DNA of 64,000 bases from Mycobacterium sp. 236(2023) (GCF_029623955.1 NZ_JARSBP010000003.1:372001-436000); one strand, 5' to 3'; shown: positions 43,420 to 53,198, counted from the stretch's first letter. The notes: generated from the sequence alone by a model not told the origin. Translations and numbers: made by a program.

Positions 43420-43722
43420 CTACGCGACCTTGACGTCGACCTCGTGAATTCCCGCACCCGACGGTGCCACGCTGGCGTCGCCGTTACCGGCCGGAGACAG
43501 CGCGCGCAGCGTCCACGATCCCGGCGCGGCGAAGAAACGGAAGTCACCGGTGGCCGACGCGACGACCTCGGCGGTGAACTCGTCCGAGCTGTCGAGCAGA
43601 CGCACGAATGCGCCTCCCACAGCCTGCCCCGAGCCGTCGACGACGCGGCCGGTGATGACCGTCTCCTTCTCGAGGTCGACGCTCGCGGGCAACGTCAGTC
43701 CTTGCTTAGGTGCAGAGCACAT
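43420..43722 (-). CDS. sseC2: SseC family protein (DUF1416)
   Basis: The 100-residue protein begins MCSAPKQGLTLPASVDLE and continues with ETVITGRVVDGSGQAVGGAF and DFRFFAAPGSWTLRALS, the DUF1416 fold. It follows the sulfurtransferase gene by one base. Mycobacterial copies of this pair are cysteine/sulfur metabolism genes. The conserved Cys2 may carry sulfur, which is inferred. A frame extension upstream over the sulfurtransferase gene is antisense in character. Confidence 0.92.
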   Translation of the reverse strand: MCSAPKQGLTLPASVDLEKETVITGRVVDGSGQAVGGAFVRLLDSSDEFTAEVVASATGDFRFFAAPGSWTLRALSPAGNGDASVAPSGAGIHEVDVKVA

Positions 43723-43723
43723 A

Positions 43724-44557
43724 TCAACTTCCCAACTCGATCGGGGCACCCACCAGGGAGCCGTATTCCGTCCAACTGCCGTCGTAGTTCTTGACGTTCT
43801 TGTGTCCCAGCAGCTCCTGCAGCACGAACCAGGTGTGCGACGAGCGCTCACCGATGCGGCAGTAGGCGATGGTCTCCTTCTCGCCGTCCAGGCCGGCCTC
43901 GGCGTACAGCTTGGCCAGGTCGTCGTCGGATTTGAAGGTGCCGTCGTCGTTGGCTGCCTTGCTCCACGGAACGTTGATGGCGCTGGGGATATGCCCGGGA
44001 CGCTGGCTCTGCTCCTGCGGCAGGTGGGCAGGCGCGAGGATCTTGCCGGAGAACTCGTCAGGGGAGCGCACGTCGACGAGGTTCTTGGTGCCGATCGCGG
44101 CGATGACCTCGTCGCGGAACGCGCGGATGGTGTTGTCGGGATCCTTGGCGGTGTAGCTGGTTCCCGGGCGCGTCACGGCGTCCTTCGACAGCGGGCGGGC
44201 GTCGAGCTCCCACTTCTTGCGACCGCCGTCGAGCAGCTTGACGTCCTGGTGGCCGTACAGCTTGAAGTACCAATAGGCGTAGGCGGCGAACCAGTTGTTG
44301 TTGCCGCCGTAGAGGACAACGGTGTCGTCGTTGCCGATGCCGCGATCCGACAGCAGCTTCGAGAACTGCTCGGCGTCGACGAAGTCGCGCTTGACCTGAT
44401 CCTGAAGATCGGTCTTCCAGTCCAGCTTGATCGCGCCGGGGATGTGCCCGGTGTCGTAGGCGCTGGTGTCCTCATCGACCTCGACGAAGACGGTCTTCGG
44501 CGCGTCGAGATTGCTCTCGGCCCAGTCAGCTGTGACCAGGACGTCGGAGCGTGCCAT
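43724..44557 (-). CDS. cysA2: Thiosulfate sulfurtransferase (rhodanese)
   Basis: This 277-residue protein has two rhodanese domains. The active-site loop is AYCRIGERSSHTWFVLQEL with catalytic Cys in the C-terminal domain (about residue 233); the N-terminal domain, with VLYGGNNNWFAAYAYWYFKL, is inactive as usual. It transfers sulfur from thiosulfate to thiol acceptors. The gene lies in the order DUF4395-cysA2-sseC2 behind the poly-Cys leader, so cysteine supply should control its translation. Confidence 0.93.
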   Translation of the reverse strand: MARSDVLVTADWAESNLDAPKTVFVEVDEDTSAYDTGHIPGAIKLDWKTDLQDQVKRDFVDAEQFSKLLSDRGIGNDDTVVLYGGNNNWFAAYAYWYFKLYGHQDVKLLDGGRKKWELDARPLSKDAVTRPGTSYTAKDPDNTIRAFRDEVIAAIGTKNLVDVRSPDEFSGKILAPAHLPQEQSQRPGHIPSAINVPWSKAANDDGTFKSDDDLAKLYAEAGLDGEKETIAYCRIGERSSHTWFVLQELLGHKNVKNYDGSWTEYGSLVGAPIELGS

Positions 44558-44577
44558 GTGGGAGATCCTTTCGATTG

Positions 44578-45039
44578 CTAACGGGTGGGGGTCAAGCGTG
44601 CGACGAGCGGATAGATCTGACAGCCGAGGCAGATACCGAAGGCTGCGTTGAGAAAAGCCGCCACGAGCGCGAGACCCGTGGCAGCCAGGCCGAGCGGTGC
44701 CAGACCGCCGGCGAAACCGATGGCGCCGACGACGGCGAAGATGAAGCCGACGAGTTGCGCGAACTTCAGGGGTGCGACCGGTTCACGTTCGGTGACGGGG
44801 CCGAGCCGAGGCGCGATGAACTTGGCGAAGATCAGGCCGTAAGGATGCTGCCGCGGTCCCAGCGTGGCACCGATCGCGAAGACGGCGGCCTGCGCGGCGA
44901 GAATCGCCGCCGCGGCGGCGGGCGCCTCGACCGACGCCAGGACCGCGACAGTCAGAACCGCGGTGGAGACCCAGGCGACGAAGCGTGGACCGCGCACGTC
45001 GACCTGCGCGGGGGCGCGGTCTTGCGTGGTGTTCGACAT
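44578..45039 (-). CDS. DUF4395 membrane protein
   Basis: The 153-residue protein has about four hydrophobic segments and the DUF4395 pattern VDVRGPRFVAWVSTAVLTVAV near the start, GPRQHPYGLIFAKFI in the middle, and a C-terminal NAAFGICLGCQIYPLV with a CxxC. It is the first large gene after the poly-Cys leader. Its Shine-Dalgarno sequence AGGAAG is 7 nt before the ATG and overlaps a segment complementary to the leader's Cys codons. DUF4395 proteins accompany sulfurtransferases in actinobacteria; the role is unknown. Confidence 0.86.
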   Translation of the reverse strand: MSNTTQDRAPAQVDVRGPRFVAWVSTAVLTVAVLASVEAPAAAAAILAAQAAVFAIGATLGPRQHPYGLIFAKFIAPRLGPVTEREPVAPLKFAQLVGFIFAVVGAIGFAGGLAPLGLAATGLALVAAFLNAAFGICLGCQIYPLVARLTPTR

Positions 45040-45127
45040 GGCTGTGCTTCCTGTTGTCCGTTATGGCTGGGCGCGGCAGGCCATTTGAGGCCAGTCGCAG
45101 AGTGCGGCGCGAAGAGAACGCGGCTAC

Positions 45128-45220
45128 TCAGCAGCTGCAACAACAACAGCAACAACCCGCAACGCGGCACAGATCGACTGCGCGGCGCTTGGTGAGCACA
45201 AGCTCGAGGCGGGCTGACAC
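45128..45220 (-). CDS. Leaderless poly-cysteine leader peptide (cysteine attenuator)
   Basis: GTG at 45220 begins a 30-residue frame: VSARLELVLTKRRAVDLC, then RVAGCCCCCCSC and TGA. Six consecutive Cys codons plus one more at the end make it a sensor of charged tRNA-Cys. TAGGCT (45228-45233) lies 7 nt upstream, so the message is leaderless. In M. smegmatis an almost identical leaderless poly-Cys uORF in front of the same operon has been shown to act by cysteine-responsive attenuation. It is too short for ordinary gene finders and is easily missed. Confidence 0.88.
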   Translation of the reverse strand: MSARLELVLTKRRAVDLCRVAGCCCCCCSC

Positions 45221-45227
45221 GGCTGAC

Positions 45228-45233
45228 AGCCTA
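45228..45233 (-). promoter_or_regulatory. Predicted -10 box of the cysteine-leader/sulfur operon
   Basis: TAGGCT on the minus strand, 7 nt before the GTG at 45220, giving a transcript that starts at the leader's first codon. Confidence 0.6.
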
Positions 45234-45249
45234 CCTAAAGAGGGGGTGA

Positions 45250-45681
45250 TCAAGCCAACAGCGTCTGCAGCGCCGACCGCAGGTCAGCGGCGGTGGGCAC
45301 CCCGGACGCCCGGTAACGCTGCCGACCCTCGGCGTCGAAGATGAACGTCGTGGGCAGCGAGAGCACCGAAAGCTTGCGCGCCGCCTCGGGATTGGCGTCC
45401 ATGTCGATTTCCACATGGGCCACCGCGGGCAGGTCGGCACACACCTGGTCGACCACCCTGCGCACCCCGGCGCACGGGCCACACCAGACAGCACTGAAAT
45501 GCAGCAGCGTCGGACCCGTCCTCGACAGGCCCAGGTTGTCGGCATCGGCGCCGTCGAGCGCCGGCCGCTCCGCGGAGTCCTCGATCCGGCCTGACCGCGA
45601 CGTGATCAACCGCCCGATCACGAACGCGAGCCCGAACGCGGCGATCAACACCGCGATGACGACGATCCACGACGTGCTCAT
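45250..45681 (-). CDS. thiX: Membrane-anchored thioredoxin-like protein
   Basis: The 143-residue protein starts with an uncleaved membrane helix (SWIVVIAVLIAAFGLAFVIG), then a thioredoxin domain with SAVWCGPCAGVRRVV and the cis-Pro loop VLSLPTTFIFDAEG. WCGPC is the standard redox site. The orientation places the domain either in the cytoplasm or outside, depending on topology. The ATG overlaps the lmeA stop by 4 nt, so the two are coupled. Confidence 0.88.
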   Translation of the reverse strand: MSTSWIVVIAVLIAAFGLAFVIGRLITSRSGRIEDSAERPALDGADADNLGLSRTGPTLLHFSAVWCGPCAGVRRVVDQVCADLPAVAHVEIDMDANPEAARKLSVLSLPTTFIFDAEGRQRYRASGVPTAADLRSALQTLLA

Positions 45682-46475
45682 GACAAGCGGAACTCCGGCA
45701 GGTCGACGGTTACTCCCTCGGCGATGCCTTCGATGATGACGTCGGACCCGCGCGCCCCCGCAGTCGTGGGTGCGATGCCGAACGGCAGCTTCTGGCCCGG
45801 CAGTTCCGTGGTGAACGCGTCGAGCACGGCAGGCACCTGGTCCTCGGGCACCGCCTGATCGGCGGTCCCCGGTTCGGTCAGCACCCCGGTGGCGGTGATG
45901 ACCAGCGTGGTGGCGTCGGGACCGGTGGTGGACACGTCGACGGCGATGCTGACCCGCTCGTCGAAGCCGGCCTTGTCGGGAGTGCCGGTGAAGACGAGCC
46001 CCGTGTTGCTGGAGATGCCCGACTCGGTCACCCCGCCCGTCGAGTCCTCGGTCTCGGCGGTCGGCGCCTCGACGAGCAGATCGGGGATTCCCATGAACCG
46101 GCCGAGGTGGGTCGAGTCGATGATGATGCGGCTTTCGAGCTTTCCGATGGTGAGGGTGGCGTCGGGGGGGATGAGCCAGGAGTCGCCGAAACTGACTGAA
46201 TGCATCGTCGCTTCCAGCGACGCCTTGCCGACCACGGGGTGATCAACGCCACTGGCCTTGATCTCCACTTCGTCGTAGTGGCGGCGCTGCGCCTGCGGGA
46301 TGAAGGGGAATCCCAGGATCACCACAGTGGGGTCCCAGTTCAGGTTCGCAGCGCTTCGCACGCTCCTGGCCAGGCGATATTCAGCGTAGATAGCCGCGCC
46401 GAAGTCGGTGCCGACGGCGCCGACCAGCACCACGGTGAGGGTCGCGAGGGCACTGATGACGAGCTTGCGCACCAC
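45678..46475 (-). CDS. lmeA: LmeA-type protein (DUF2993)
   Basis: The 265-residue protein has an N-terminal membrane segment (LVISALATLTVVLVGAVGTD) and a DUF2993 domain with NWDPTVVILGFPFIPQAQ, RRHYDEVEIKASG and the late LPGQKLPFGIAPTTAGARG. It corresponds to Rv0817c/LmeA, a periplasmic factor needed for lipomannan mannan-chain elongation in mycobacteria. It probably binds phosphatidylinositol-type lipids. The order glnR-lmeA (divergent) is conserved. Confidence 0.88.
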   Translation of the reverse strand: MVRKLVISALATLTVVLVGAVGTDFGAAIYAEYRLARSVRSAANLNWDPTVVILGFPFIPQAQRRHYDEVEIKASGVDHPVVGKASLEATMHSVSFGDSWLIPPDATLTIGKLESRIIIDSTHLGRFMGIPDLLVEAPTAETEDSTGGVTESGISSNTGLVFTGTPDKAGFDERVSIAVDVSTTGPDATTLVITATGVLTEPGTADQAVPEDQVPAVLDAFTTELPGQKLPFGIAPTTAGARGSDVIIEGIAEGVTVDLPEFRLS

Positions 46476-46660
46476 GACATTGTTGCCGACGCCCCCCAGC
46501 TGCGGCGTTCAGCGCGGCTTAAGAGCAGGTAGCACGCTAAGGTGAGGAAACTATCGGCACGGTTAAGGCCGTGTGTCAGACATGAATCTGGGAAGTCACC
46601 ACGCGACAAAGACGTCTGACGGTGTCCCGGTAACGAGCTCCACGGCGGCTGGAGGGTCAG

Positions 46661-47467
46661 TTGGATCTGCTGCTACTGACGGTTGACCCGCACCCGGAGT
46701 CAGTGCTGCCGTCGTTATCCCTGCTCGCACACAATGTGCGCACCGCCCCGACCGAGGTCTCCTCGTTGCTGGAGGCGGGCACCGCCGACGTCGCGATCGT
46801 CGACGCCCGCACCGATCTGGCCGCCGCCCGAGGGCTGTGCCGCCTGCTCGGCACCACCGGCACATCGGTGCCGGTCGTCGCAGTCGTCAACGAGGGCGGT
46901 CTGGTCGCCGTCAACGTGGAATGGGGTCTCGACGAGATCCTGCTGCCGAGCACCGGGCCCGCCGAGATCGACGCCCGGTTGCGGCTGCTGGTGGGCCGCA
47001 GGGGCGGGATGGCCAACCAGGAGAACCTCGGCAAGATCAGTCTCGGCGAACTCGTCATCGACGAGGGCACCTACACGGCGCGGCTGCGCGGACGCCCGCT
47101 CGATCTCACCTACAAGGAGTTCGAGCTTCTCAAATACCTCGCGCAGCATGCCGGGCGGGTGTTCACGCGCGCCCAGCTGCTTCAGGAGGTGTGGGGCTAT
47201 GACTTCTTCGGCGGCACCCGCACCGTCGACGTCCACGTGCGTCGCCTGCGCGCCAAGCTTGGGCCCGAATACGAATCCTTGATCGGCACGGTGCGCAACG
47301 TCGGCTACAAGGCGGTCAGGCCCGCCCGCGGCCGTCCACCCGCCCCTGGCGCCGAGACCGAGGATCTCGACGACGATTCCTTCGACGACGACGCCGCGCT
47401 GCTCGACTCCGACGACGTCGGTGAGACGCTCGGCAGTCCGTCGGCGCAAGCGCTGCGCAGTCAGTGA
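46661..47467 (+). CDS. glnR: GlnR-type OmpR-family response regulator
   Basis: The 268-residue regulator has an atypical receiver domain (about 1-125) starting [20 protein letters not shown], typical of GlnR, with [21 protein letters not shown] winged-helix DNA-binding domain follows ([20 protein letters not shown], then [20 protein letters not shown]). It is the orphan regulator of nitrogen genes in mycobacteria and Streptomyces. The acidic C-terminal tail ([16 protein letters not shown]) is an added feature. It overlaps mshD by 4 nt, as in other mycobacteria. Confidence 0.93.
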   Translation: MDLLLLTVDPHPESVLPSLSLLAHNVRTAPTEVSSLLEAGTADVAIVDARTDLAAARGLCRLLGTTGTSVPVVAVVNEGGLVAVNVEWGLDEILLPSTGPAEIDARLRLLVGRRGGMANQENLGKISLGELVIDEGTYTARLRGRPLDLTYKEFELLKYLAQHAGRVFTRAQLLQEVWGYDFFGGTRTVDVHVRRLRAKLGPEYESLIGTVRNVGYKAVRPARGRPPAPGAETEDLDDDSFDDDAALLDSDDVGETLGSPSAQALRSQ

Positions 47468-48381
47468 CCCCGGCCTTTTCGGTCGGCTGGCGGGAGAAGC
47501 TGTCGGCCGCCGACCAACAACGCGTCCGCGACGTGATCAGGGAGGCGCGCTCGGTCGACGGCGTCGCGCCGGTGGGCGATCAGGTTCTCCGTGAGCTCGG
47601 GCACGACCGCACCCGCCACCTGGTGGCCGTCGAGGACGGCGTCATCCAGGGGTACCTCAACTTGGTGCCGACCGGTGAGGACGCATCGCCGATGGCCGAG
47701 CTCGTCGTACATCCCGCCGCGCGGCGCCGCGGGATCGGCGCCGCGGTCATCCGCGCCGCGCTCCCGGAGGGCGGACCTGAGACCCGGATCTGGGCGCACG
47801 GCAATCTGGAGCCCGCACGCGCCACGGCAGCACGGCTCGGTCTCGTCGCTGTCAGGGAACTGCTGCAGATGCAGCGGCCGCTCGCCGATCTGCCGCCGGT
47901 GCCGCCCACCGAGGGTGTGCGATTCGCCACATACGCCGGACCCCAGGACGACGCCGAGGTGCTGCGCGTCAACAACGCGGCGTTCTCGTGGCATCCCGAG
48001 CAGGGCGGCTGGACCGATGCCGACATCGCCGAGCGGCGCGACGAACCGTGGTTCGACCCGGCCGGCTTCTTCCTCGCCTTCGACCAGGGCAGCAGTGAAC
48101 TTCTCGGATTCCATTGGACCAAGGTGCATTCCGCGAATCTGGGCGAGGTTTACGTCGTCGGAGTGGACCCCTCCGCGCAGGGCCGCGGACTCGGTGCGGC
48201 ACTCACGATGAGGGGTCTGCAACACCTCGCAGAGCGTCTTTCGGGTCCCGGCCGGGATGCCGATGTGATGCTCTATGTCGAAGCGGACAACAGCGCTGCG
48301 GTGAAAACGTATCGACGACTCGGTTTCGATGTGGTCAATTCTGATGTGGCCTACACCGCCGCCGCAGCGGCTCACCTGTGA
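47464..48381 (+). CDS. mshD: Mycothiol synthase
   Basis: This 305-residue double GNAT acetyltransferase makes the last step of mycothiol, acetylation of Cys-GlcN-Ins. Acetyl-CoA loops are [13 protein letters not shown] in the first domain and [19 protein letters not shown] in the second. [15 protein letters not shown] ends the second GNAT fold. The start GTG overlaps the glnR stop (GTGA), so both are translated from one transcript. Confidence 0.94.
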   Translation: MTPAFSVGWREKLSAADQQRVRDVIREARSVDGVAPVGDQVLRELGHDRTRHLVAVEDGVIQGYLNLVPTGEDASPMAELVVHPAARRRGIGAAVIRAALPEGGPETRIWAHGNLEPARATAARLGLVAVRELLQMQRPLADLPPVPPTEGVRFATYAGPQDDAEVLRVNNAAFSWHPEQGGWTDADIAERRDEPWFDPAGFFLAFDQGSSELLGFHWTKVHSANLGEVYVVGVDPSAQGRGLGAALTMRGLQHLAERLSGPGRDADVMLYVEADNSAAVKTYRRLGFDVVNSDVAYTAAAAAHL

Positions 48382-48394
48382 AGTCGCTGAACCT

Positions 48395-48412
48395 GTTCAC
48401 CTTTCGTTAACC
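48395..48412. promoter_or_regulatory. PHO-box-like direct repeat upstream of pstS
   Basis: GTTCACC (48395-48401) and GTTAACC (48406-48412) form two direct repeats with an 11-nt period, the layout of OmpR-family PhoP/RegX3 sites (GTTCACC-type repeats). They lie about 90 nt before the pstS start. Control by SenX3-RegX3 under phosphate starvation is the expected reading. Confidence 0.6.
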
Positions 48413-48495
48413 CCGCATCCCCGAACCGTCCACCGCGGACGCATACGTTGCCGGTGAGTTCGAGCCGCCAAGGGCGCCAAGGGAAAGTGGGATCA

Positions 48496-49629
48496 GTGAA
48501 GCTCAACATCATCGGCAGGTCGTTCGGTACGACTGTCTCCGTCGCAGCAATCGCGGCCCTGACGCTCGCGGGCTGCGGTAGCGACAACAACGCGCCCTCC
48601 GGCTCGTCGGAGTCGGGCTCGTCGTCCGCGTCCGCCGCGGACTGCGGTGGCAAGGCGGCCGTCACCGCCGAGGGTTCGACTGCCCAGCAGAACGCCATCG
48701 CGCTGTTCAACCAGGTGTGGAGCCAGAAGTGCCAGGGCAAGAACCTGTCCTACAACCCGACCGGCTCGGGCGCGGGTCGCGAGCAGTTCGTCGCGGGCAA
48801 TGTCGACTTCGCCGGATCTGACTCAGCCATCAAAGAGGAGCAGGCGCAGCAGGCTGCCGAGCGCTGCGGCGGCAACCCGGCGTGGAACCTCCCCCTGGTG
48901 TTCGGCCCCATCGCGATGGCCTACAACGTCGAGGGCGTCGAGGGTCTGGTGCTCAACGGCGACACGTTGGCCAAGATCTTCCAGGGCCAGATCAGCAAGT
49001 GGAACGACCCGGCCATCGCCGCGCTGAACGAGGGCAAGAGCCTGCCAGACGTCGCCATCACCCCGATCTTCCGCTCGGACTCCTCGGGCACCACCGACAA
49101 CTTCCAGAAGTACCTGGAGGCCGCCTCGGGTGGCGTGTGGACCAAGGGCGACGGCAGCGAGTTCCAGGGCGGCGCCGGTGAGGGCGCCCAGAAGTCGGCA
49201 GGTGTCGCGCAGGCCGTCCAGGCCACCCCGGGCGCCATCGGCTACGTGGAGAAGGGCTTCGCCGACCAGGCAGGCATCCCTTACGCCCAGATCGACAACG
49301 GCAGCGGCGCGGTCGAGCTGACCGACGAGTCGGCCGGTAAGGCCATCGACGCGGCCAAGTTCGCCGCCGAGGGCAACGACCTGGCTCTGGATCTCGCGTC
49401 GCTGTACGGCACGCAGGAGTCCGGCGCCTACCCGCTGGTGCTGGCCACCTACGAGATCGTCTGCTCGAACGGATACGACGCGGAGACCGCGCAGGCCGTG
49501 AAGTCGTTCCTGACGGTCGCCGCCAATGACGGCCAGAGTGGACTGTCGGCCGCCGGCTACGTCCCGCTGCCCGAGAAGTTCAAGGAGCGTCTGCTGACGT
49601 CGATCGACGCCATCGGCTCGACTGCCTAG
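48496..49629 (+). CDS. pstS: Phosphate ABC transporter substrate-binding lipoprotein
   Basis: The 377-residue lipoprotein has a leader ending in TLAGC (lipobox, Cys near residue 26) and a Ser-rich spacer. The mature PstS has TAEGSTAQQNAIALFNQVW, NPTGSGAGREQFVAG, FAGSDSAIKEEQ and RSDSSGTTDNFQKYL as phosphate-binding loops. It delivers phosphate to PstCA. The GTG at 48496 gives a normal leader; two further GTG codons upstream in frame are possible. The gene heads the pst operon. Confidence 0.94.
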   Translation: MKLNIIGRSFGTTVSVAAIAALTLAGCGSDNNAPSGSSESGSSSASAADCGGKAAVTAEGSTAQQNAIALFNQVWSQKCQGKNLSYNPTGSGAGREQFVAGNVDFAGSDSAIKEEQAQQAAERCGGNPAWNLPLVFGPIAMAYNVEGVEGLVLNGDTLAKIFQGQISKWNDPAIAALNEGKSLPDVAITPIFRSDSSGTTDNFQKYLEAASGGVWTKGDGSEFQGGAGEGAQKSAGVAQAVQATPGAIGYVEKGFADQAGIPYAQIDNGSGAVELTDESAGKAIDAAKFAAEGNDLALDLASLYGTQESGAYPLVLATYEIVCSNGYDAETAQAVKSFLTVAANDGQSGLSAAGYVPLPEKFKERLLTSIDAIGSTA

Positions 49630-49677
49630 TTCACTGGCGCAACTGCCGTATCGCGGCGAGGATGGGTGCTTGACCGA

Positions 49678-50736
49678 ATGACCGACAAGCTCGATGGAAC
49701 TGCATTGACGACACCGAATCCGTCGGCGTCGGGATCAGGGGAGGCGTTGGCCGCCCCCTTCCCGGAACCGAACCCGATCTCGACTGATCCTTCGAAGAAC
49801 GCGAAAGTCCGTGCGGGCGACCGCATCTTCCGCGGGTTGGCCGAGGGGTCCGGCATTCTCATCGTGGCCATCATCGCCGCGATCGGAATCTTCCTGCTGT
49901 GGCGCGCCGTCCCGGCGTTGGCACGCAACGAGGAGAACTTCTTCCTCTTTGGCGGGAACTGGGTCACGACCGACACTTCGGCGATGCACTTCGGCATCCT
50001 GGATTTGCTCCAGGTGACGGTGTTCGTGTCGGTGTTCGCTCTGGTGATCGCGATGCCCATCGCACTGGGCATCGCGATCTACCTGACCAACTACGCCACC
50101 AAGCGGGTGTCCGGGCCGTTGGCCTACATGGTCGACCTGCTGGCGGCGGTGCCGTCGATCATCTACGGCGTGTGGGGGCTGTACGTCCTCGCGCCGGCGA
50201 TCAAGCCTGCCGCGGTGTGGCTCAACGAGAATTTGAGCTGGATCTTCCTGTTCGCCACCGGAAATGCGTCGGTGGCCGGTGGCGGCACGATCTTCACGGC
50301 GGGCATCGTGCTCGCGGTGATGATCCTGCCGATCATCACCGCGGTGACACGCGAGGTGTTCGTCCAGACGCCGCGCGGCCAGATCGAGGCCGCGCTGGCG
50401 TTGGGCGCCACCCGCTGGGAGGTCGTGCGGACGACGGTCCTGCCGTTCGGCATGTCCGGCTACATCAGCGGCGCGATGCTCGGCCTCGGCCGCGCGCTCG
50501 GTGAGACGATCGCGCTTCTGATCATCCTGCGCGGCACGCAGACTGCGTTCGGATGGTCGCTCTTCGACGGTGGCTTCACGTTCGCGAGCAAGATTGCTTC
50601 TGCCGCTTCGGAATTCAATGACCAGTACAAGGCGGGCGCGTACATCGCGGCCGGCCTGGTGTTGTTCATCCTGACCTTCGTGGTGAACTCGCTGGCTCGC
50701 GCCGCGGTCTCCGGAAAGGATCGGTCCGCATCATGA
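49678..50736 (+). CDS. pstC: Phosphate ABC transporter permease PstC
   Basis: The 352-residue membrane permease has six helices; the first spans roughly 55-75 ([19 protein letters not shown]). The EAA loop [20 protein letters not shown] is present near residue 245. The N-terminus is a long hydrophilic stretch of about 45 residues with [13 protein letters not shown], which is longer than usual. GTG at 49666 is an alternative start. The end overlaps pstA by 4 nt. Confidence 0.93.
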   Translation: MTDKLDGTALTTPNPSASGSGEALAAPFPEPNPISTDPSKNAKVRAGDRIFRGLAEGSGILIVAIIAAIGIFLLWRAVPALARNEENFFLFGGNWVTTDTSAMHFGILDLLQVTVFVSVFALVIAMPIALGIAIYLTNYATKRVSGPLAYMVDLLAAVPSIIYGVWGLYVLAPAIKPAAVWLNENLSWIFLFATGNASVAGGGTIFTAGIVLAVMILPIITAVTREVFVQTPRGQIEAALALGATRWEVVRTTVLPFGMSGYISGAMLGLGRALGETIALLIILRGTQTAFGWSLFDGGFTFASKIASAASEFNDQYKAGAYIAAGLVLFILTFVVNSLARAAVSGKDRSAS

Positions 50737-51650
50737 GCTCCACAACGCTGGATCAGCCGGTCAAGGTGCCCACCTTCCAGGGGGTCAGTGGTCGGCGCAA
50801 GTTCACCAACAACTTCGCCACGGTGCTGGTGACCGCCTCTGTGGTGGTCGCGCTCGTACCGCTGGTGTGGGTGCTCTACACGGTGGTCGCCAAGGGTCTG
50901 GGCATCGTCTTGTCGAGCACGTGGTGGACGAACTCGCAGGCCGGTATGACGGCCTTCGCGCCCGGCGGCGGCGCCTATCACGCCATCGTCGGGTCGCTGC
51001 TGCAGGCGGCGATCTGCGCTGTCATTTCCATCCCGATCGGCGTCTTCGTCGGCATCTATCTGGTGGAGTACGGCGGCGGCACGCGACTGGGCAAGCTGAC
51101 GACCTTCATGGTCGACATCCTGACCGGTGTTCCGTCGATCGTCGCCGCGCTGTTCATCTACGCGCTGTGGGTGGCCACCATCGGCTTCGAGCGGTCCGGT
51201 TTCGCTGTGTCACTCGCGTTGGTGCTGTTGATGATTCCGGTCATCGTCCGATCCACCGAGGAGATGCTGCGCATCGTTCCGATGGATCTGCGTGAAGCCA
51301 GCTACGCGCTGGGCGTGCCGAAGTGGAAGACCATCTCGGCGATCGTGGTGCCGACCGCGTTGTCGGGCATCGTCACCGGCATCCTGCTCTCGCTGGCCCG
51401 CGTCATGGGTGAGACGGCACCGCTGCTCATCCTGGTGGGTTACTCGCAGGCGATGAACTTCGACATCTTCGGCGGATTCATGGGCTCGCTGCCCGGCATG
51501 ATGTTCGACCAGACGTCGGCCGGTGCGGGTGCGAACCCGATCCCGACCGACCGGCTGTGGGGGGCCGCGCTCACCCTCGTCGTGCTCATCGCCGTGCTGA
51601 ACGTCGGCGCGCGATTCATCGCCAAATTCTTTGCCCCGAAAAAGGTCTAG
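50733..51650 (+). CDS. pstA: Phosphate ABC transporter permease PstA
   Basis: The 305-residue membrane permease forms a heterodimer with PstC. It shows the EAA loop [21 protein letters not shown] (about residue 190) and five to six membrane helices. The ATG overlaps the pstC stop (ATGA), and pstB follows after 14 nt. The protein completes the phosphate channel. Confidence 0.94.
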   Translation: MSSTTLDQPVKVPTFQGVSGRRKFTNNFATVLVTASVVVALVPLVWVLYTVVAKGLGIVLSSTWWTNSQAGMTAFAPGGGAYHAIVGSLLQAAICAVISIPIGVFVGIYLVEYGGGTRLGKLTTFMVDILTGVPSIVAALFIYALWVATIGFERSGFAVSLALVLLMIPVIVRSTEEMLRIVPMDLREASYALGVPKWKTISAIVVPTALSGIVTGILLSLARVMGETAPLLILVGYSQAMNFDIFGGFMGSLPGMMFDQTSAGAGANPIPTDRLWGAALTLVVLIAVLNVGARFIAKFFAPKKV

Positions 51651-51664
51651 AGGAGTTCACTGAC

Positions 51665-52441
51665 ATGGCCAAGCGTCTCGATCTCAAAGACGTCAACATC
51701 TACTACGGCAGTTTCCATGCCGTGCAGGGCGTTTCACTGTCGGTGGAACCCCGCAGCGTCACCGCCTTCATCGGTCCGTCGGGCTGCGGTAAATCGACCG
51801 TGCTGCGCACGCTCAACCGTATGCACGAGGTGATCCCCGGTGCCCGCGTCGAAGGGTCGGTGCTCCTCGACGGTGACGACATCTACGGCGCCGGCGTCGA
51901 TCCGGTGGGTGTCCGCAAGACCATCGGCATGGTCTTCCAGCGGCCGAATCCCTTCCCCACCATGTCGATTCGCGACAACGTGGTCGCGGGGCTGAAGCTG
52001 CAGGGCGTGCGCAACAAGAAGACCCTCGACGAGGTCGCCGAGCGTTCACTCAAGGGCGCCAACCTCTGGAACGAGGTCAAGGACCGCCTCGACAAGCCGG
52101 GTGGCGGCCTCTCCGGTGGTCAGCAGCAGCGCCTGTGCATCGCCCGTGCCATCGCGGTACAACCGGACGTCCTGCTGATGGACGAGCCCTGCTCGGCGCT
52201 CGACCCGATCTCGACGCTGGCGATCGAGGATCTGATCTCGGAGCTGAAGCAGGACTTCACCATCGTGATCGTCACGCACAACATGCAGCAGGCCGCGCGT
52301 GTGAGCGATCAGACGGCGTTCTTCAACCTCGAGGCGACCGGCAAGCCGGGCCAGCTCATCGAGATCGACGACACCGAGAAGATCTTTTCCAACCCGACGC
52401 AGAAGGCGACCGAGGACTACATCTCGGGCCGCTTCGGCTAG
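51665..52441 (+). CDS. pstB: Phosphate ABC transporter ATPase PstB (PhoT)
   Basis: The 258-residue ATPase has Walker [10 protein letters not shown] (about residues 39-47), signature [10 protein letters not shown] and Walker [13 protein letters not shown]. An EFTDM-like upstream stretch (GAGGAG) provides the ribosome site. The length and start match mycobacterial PhoT. A perfect terminator hairpin follows 24 nt after the stop. Confidence 0.95.
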   Translation: MAKRLDLKDVNIYYGSFHAVQGVSLSVEPRSVTAFIGPSGCGKSTVLRTLNRMHEVIPGARVEGSVLLDGDDIYGAGVDPVGVRKTIGMVFQRPNPFPTMSIRDNVVAGLKLQGVRNKKTLDEVAERSLKGANLWNEVKDRLDKPGGGLSGGQQQRLCIARAIAVQPDVLLMDEPCSALDPISTLAIEDLISELKQDFTIVIVTHNMQQAARVSDQTAFFNLEATGKPGQLIEIDDTEKIFSNPTQKATEDYISGRFG

Positions 52442-52464
52442 ACACCCTCTGCGCGACAAGACAC

Positions 52465-52500
52465 AAAATCGCCCCATCTCACCCGAGATGGGGCGATTTT
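52465..52500. terminator. Bidirectional terminator between pstB and phoU
   Basis: AAAATCGCCCCATCT (52465-52479), loop CACCCG, and the exact reverse complement at 52486-52500 form a 15-bp stem ending in TTTT on both strands. It can stop transcription of pstB and of convergent phoU alike. It is the clearest intrinsic terminator in the window. Confidence 0.85.
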
Positions 52501-52526
52501 CTGTCTGCTCGGCAGCAGGAGCTACG

Positions 52527-53198
52527 TCAGCGGGGGGTGGAGGAGACTGCGTCTTCTTCGGAGGTCCGGCCGGTGACCTGGAAGATCACTCGGCGGGCCA
52601 CCTCGACGGCGTGGTCGGCGAAGCGCTCGTAGAAGCGGCCCAGCAGTGTCACGTCGACCGCAGCGGCGACGCCGTGCTTCCACTCCCGGTCCATCAGGAC
52701 GGTGAACAGATGGCGATGCAGGTCGTCCATCGCATCGTCTTCCTCGCGGATCCTGGCTGCCTTCTCCGGGTCCCGCGTGATCAGCACCTCCTGGGCGCTG
52801 TTGCCGAGTTCCACGGCGACACGGCCCATTTCGGCAAAGTAGCCGTTGACCTCTTCGGGCAGCGCGTGCTGGGGGTGGCGGCGGCGGGCAATCTTTGCGA
52901 CATGCAGCGCCAGTGCGCCCATCCGGTCGACGTCGGCGACGATCTGGATGGAGCTCACAATCGCCCGGAGATCGCCGGCGACGGGCGCCTGGAGTGCGAG
53001 GAGGACGAAGGCCTCTTCCTCGGCGCGGACGCTCAGCGCGGTGATCTGGTCGTGGTCGGTGATCACCTGTTCGGCGAGGGCGAGATCGGCCTGCAGGAGG
53101 GCTTGCGTGGCTCGCTCCATGGCAGCACCCGCAAGTCCGCACATCTCGCCGAGCCTGCTGGACAGGGCCTCCAACTGCTCGTGATAAGCGGTACGCAT
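52527..53198 (-). CDS. phoU: PhoU-like phosphate regulator (PhoY2 type)
   Basis: The 223-residue all-helical protein has two PhoU repeats. The first begins [16 protein letters not shown] and contains ELHPD-like [19 protein letters not shown]; the second has [19 protein letters not shown], with the metal-binding E-x-x-D pattern. It down-regulates Pst uptake and the SenX3-RegX3 system when phosphate is plentiful. M. tuberculosis PhoY2 has the same position. Confidence 0.93.
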   Translation of the reverse strand: MRTAYHEQLEALSSRLGEMCGLAGAAMERATQALLQADLALAEQVITDHDQITALSVRAEEEAFVLLALQAPVAGDLRAIVSSIQIVADVDRMGALALHVAKIARRRHPQHALPEEVNGYFAEMGRVAVELGNSAQEVLITRDPEKAARIREEDDAMDDLHRHLFTVLMDREWKHGVAAAVDVTLLGRFYERFADHAVEVARRVIFQVTGRTSEEDAVSSTPR

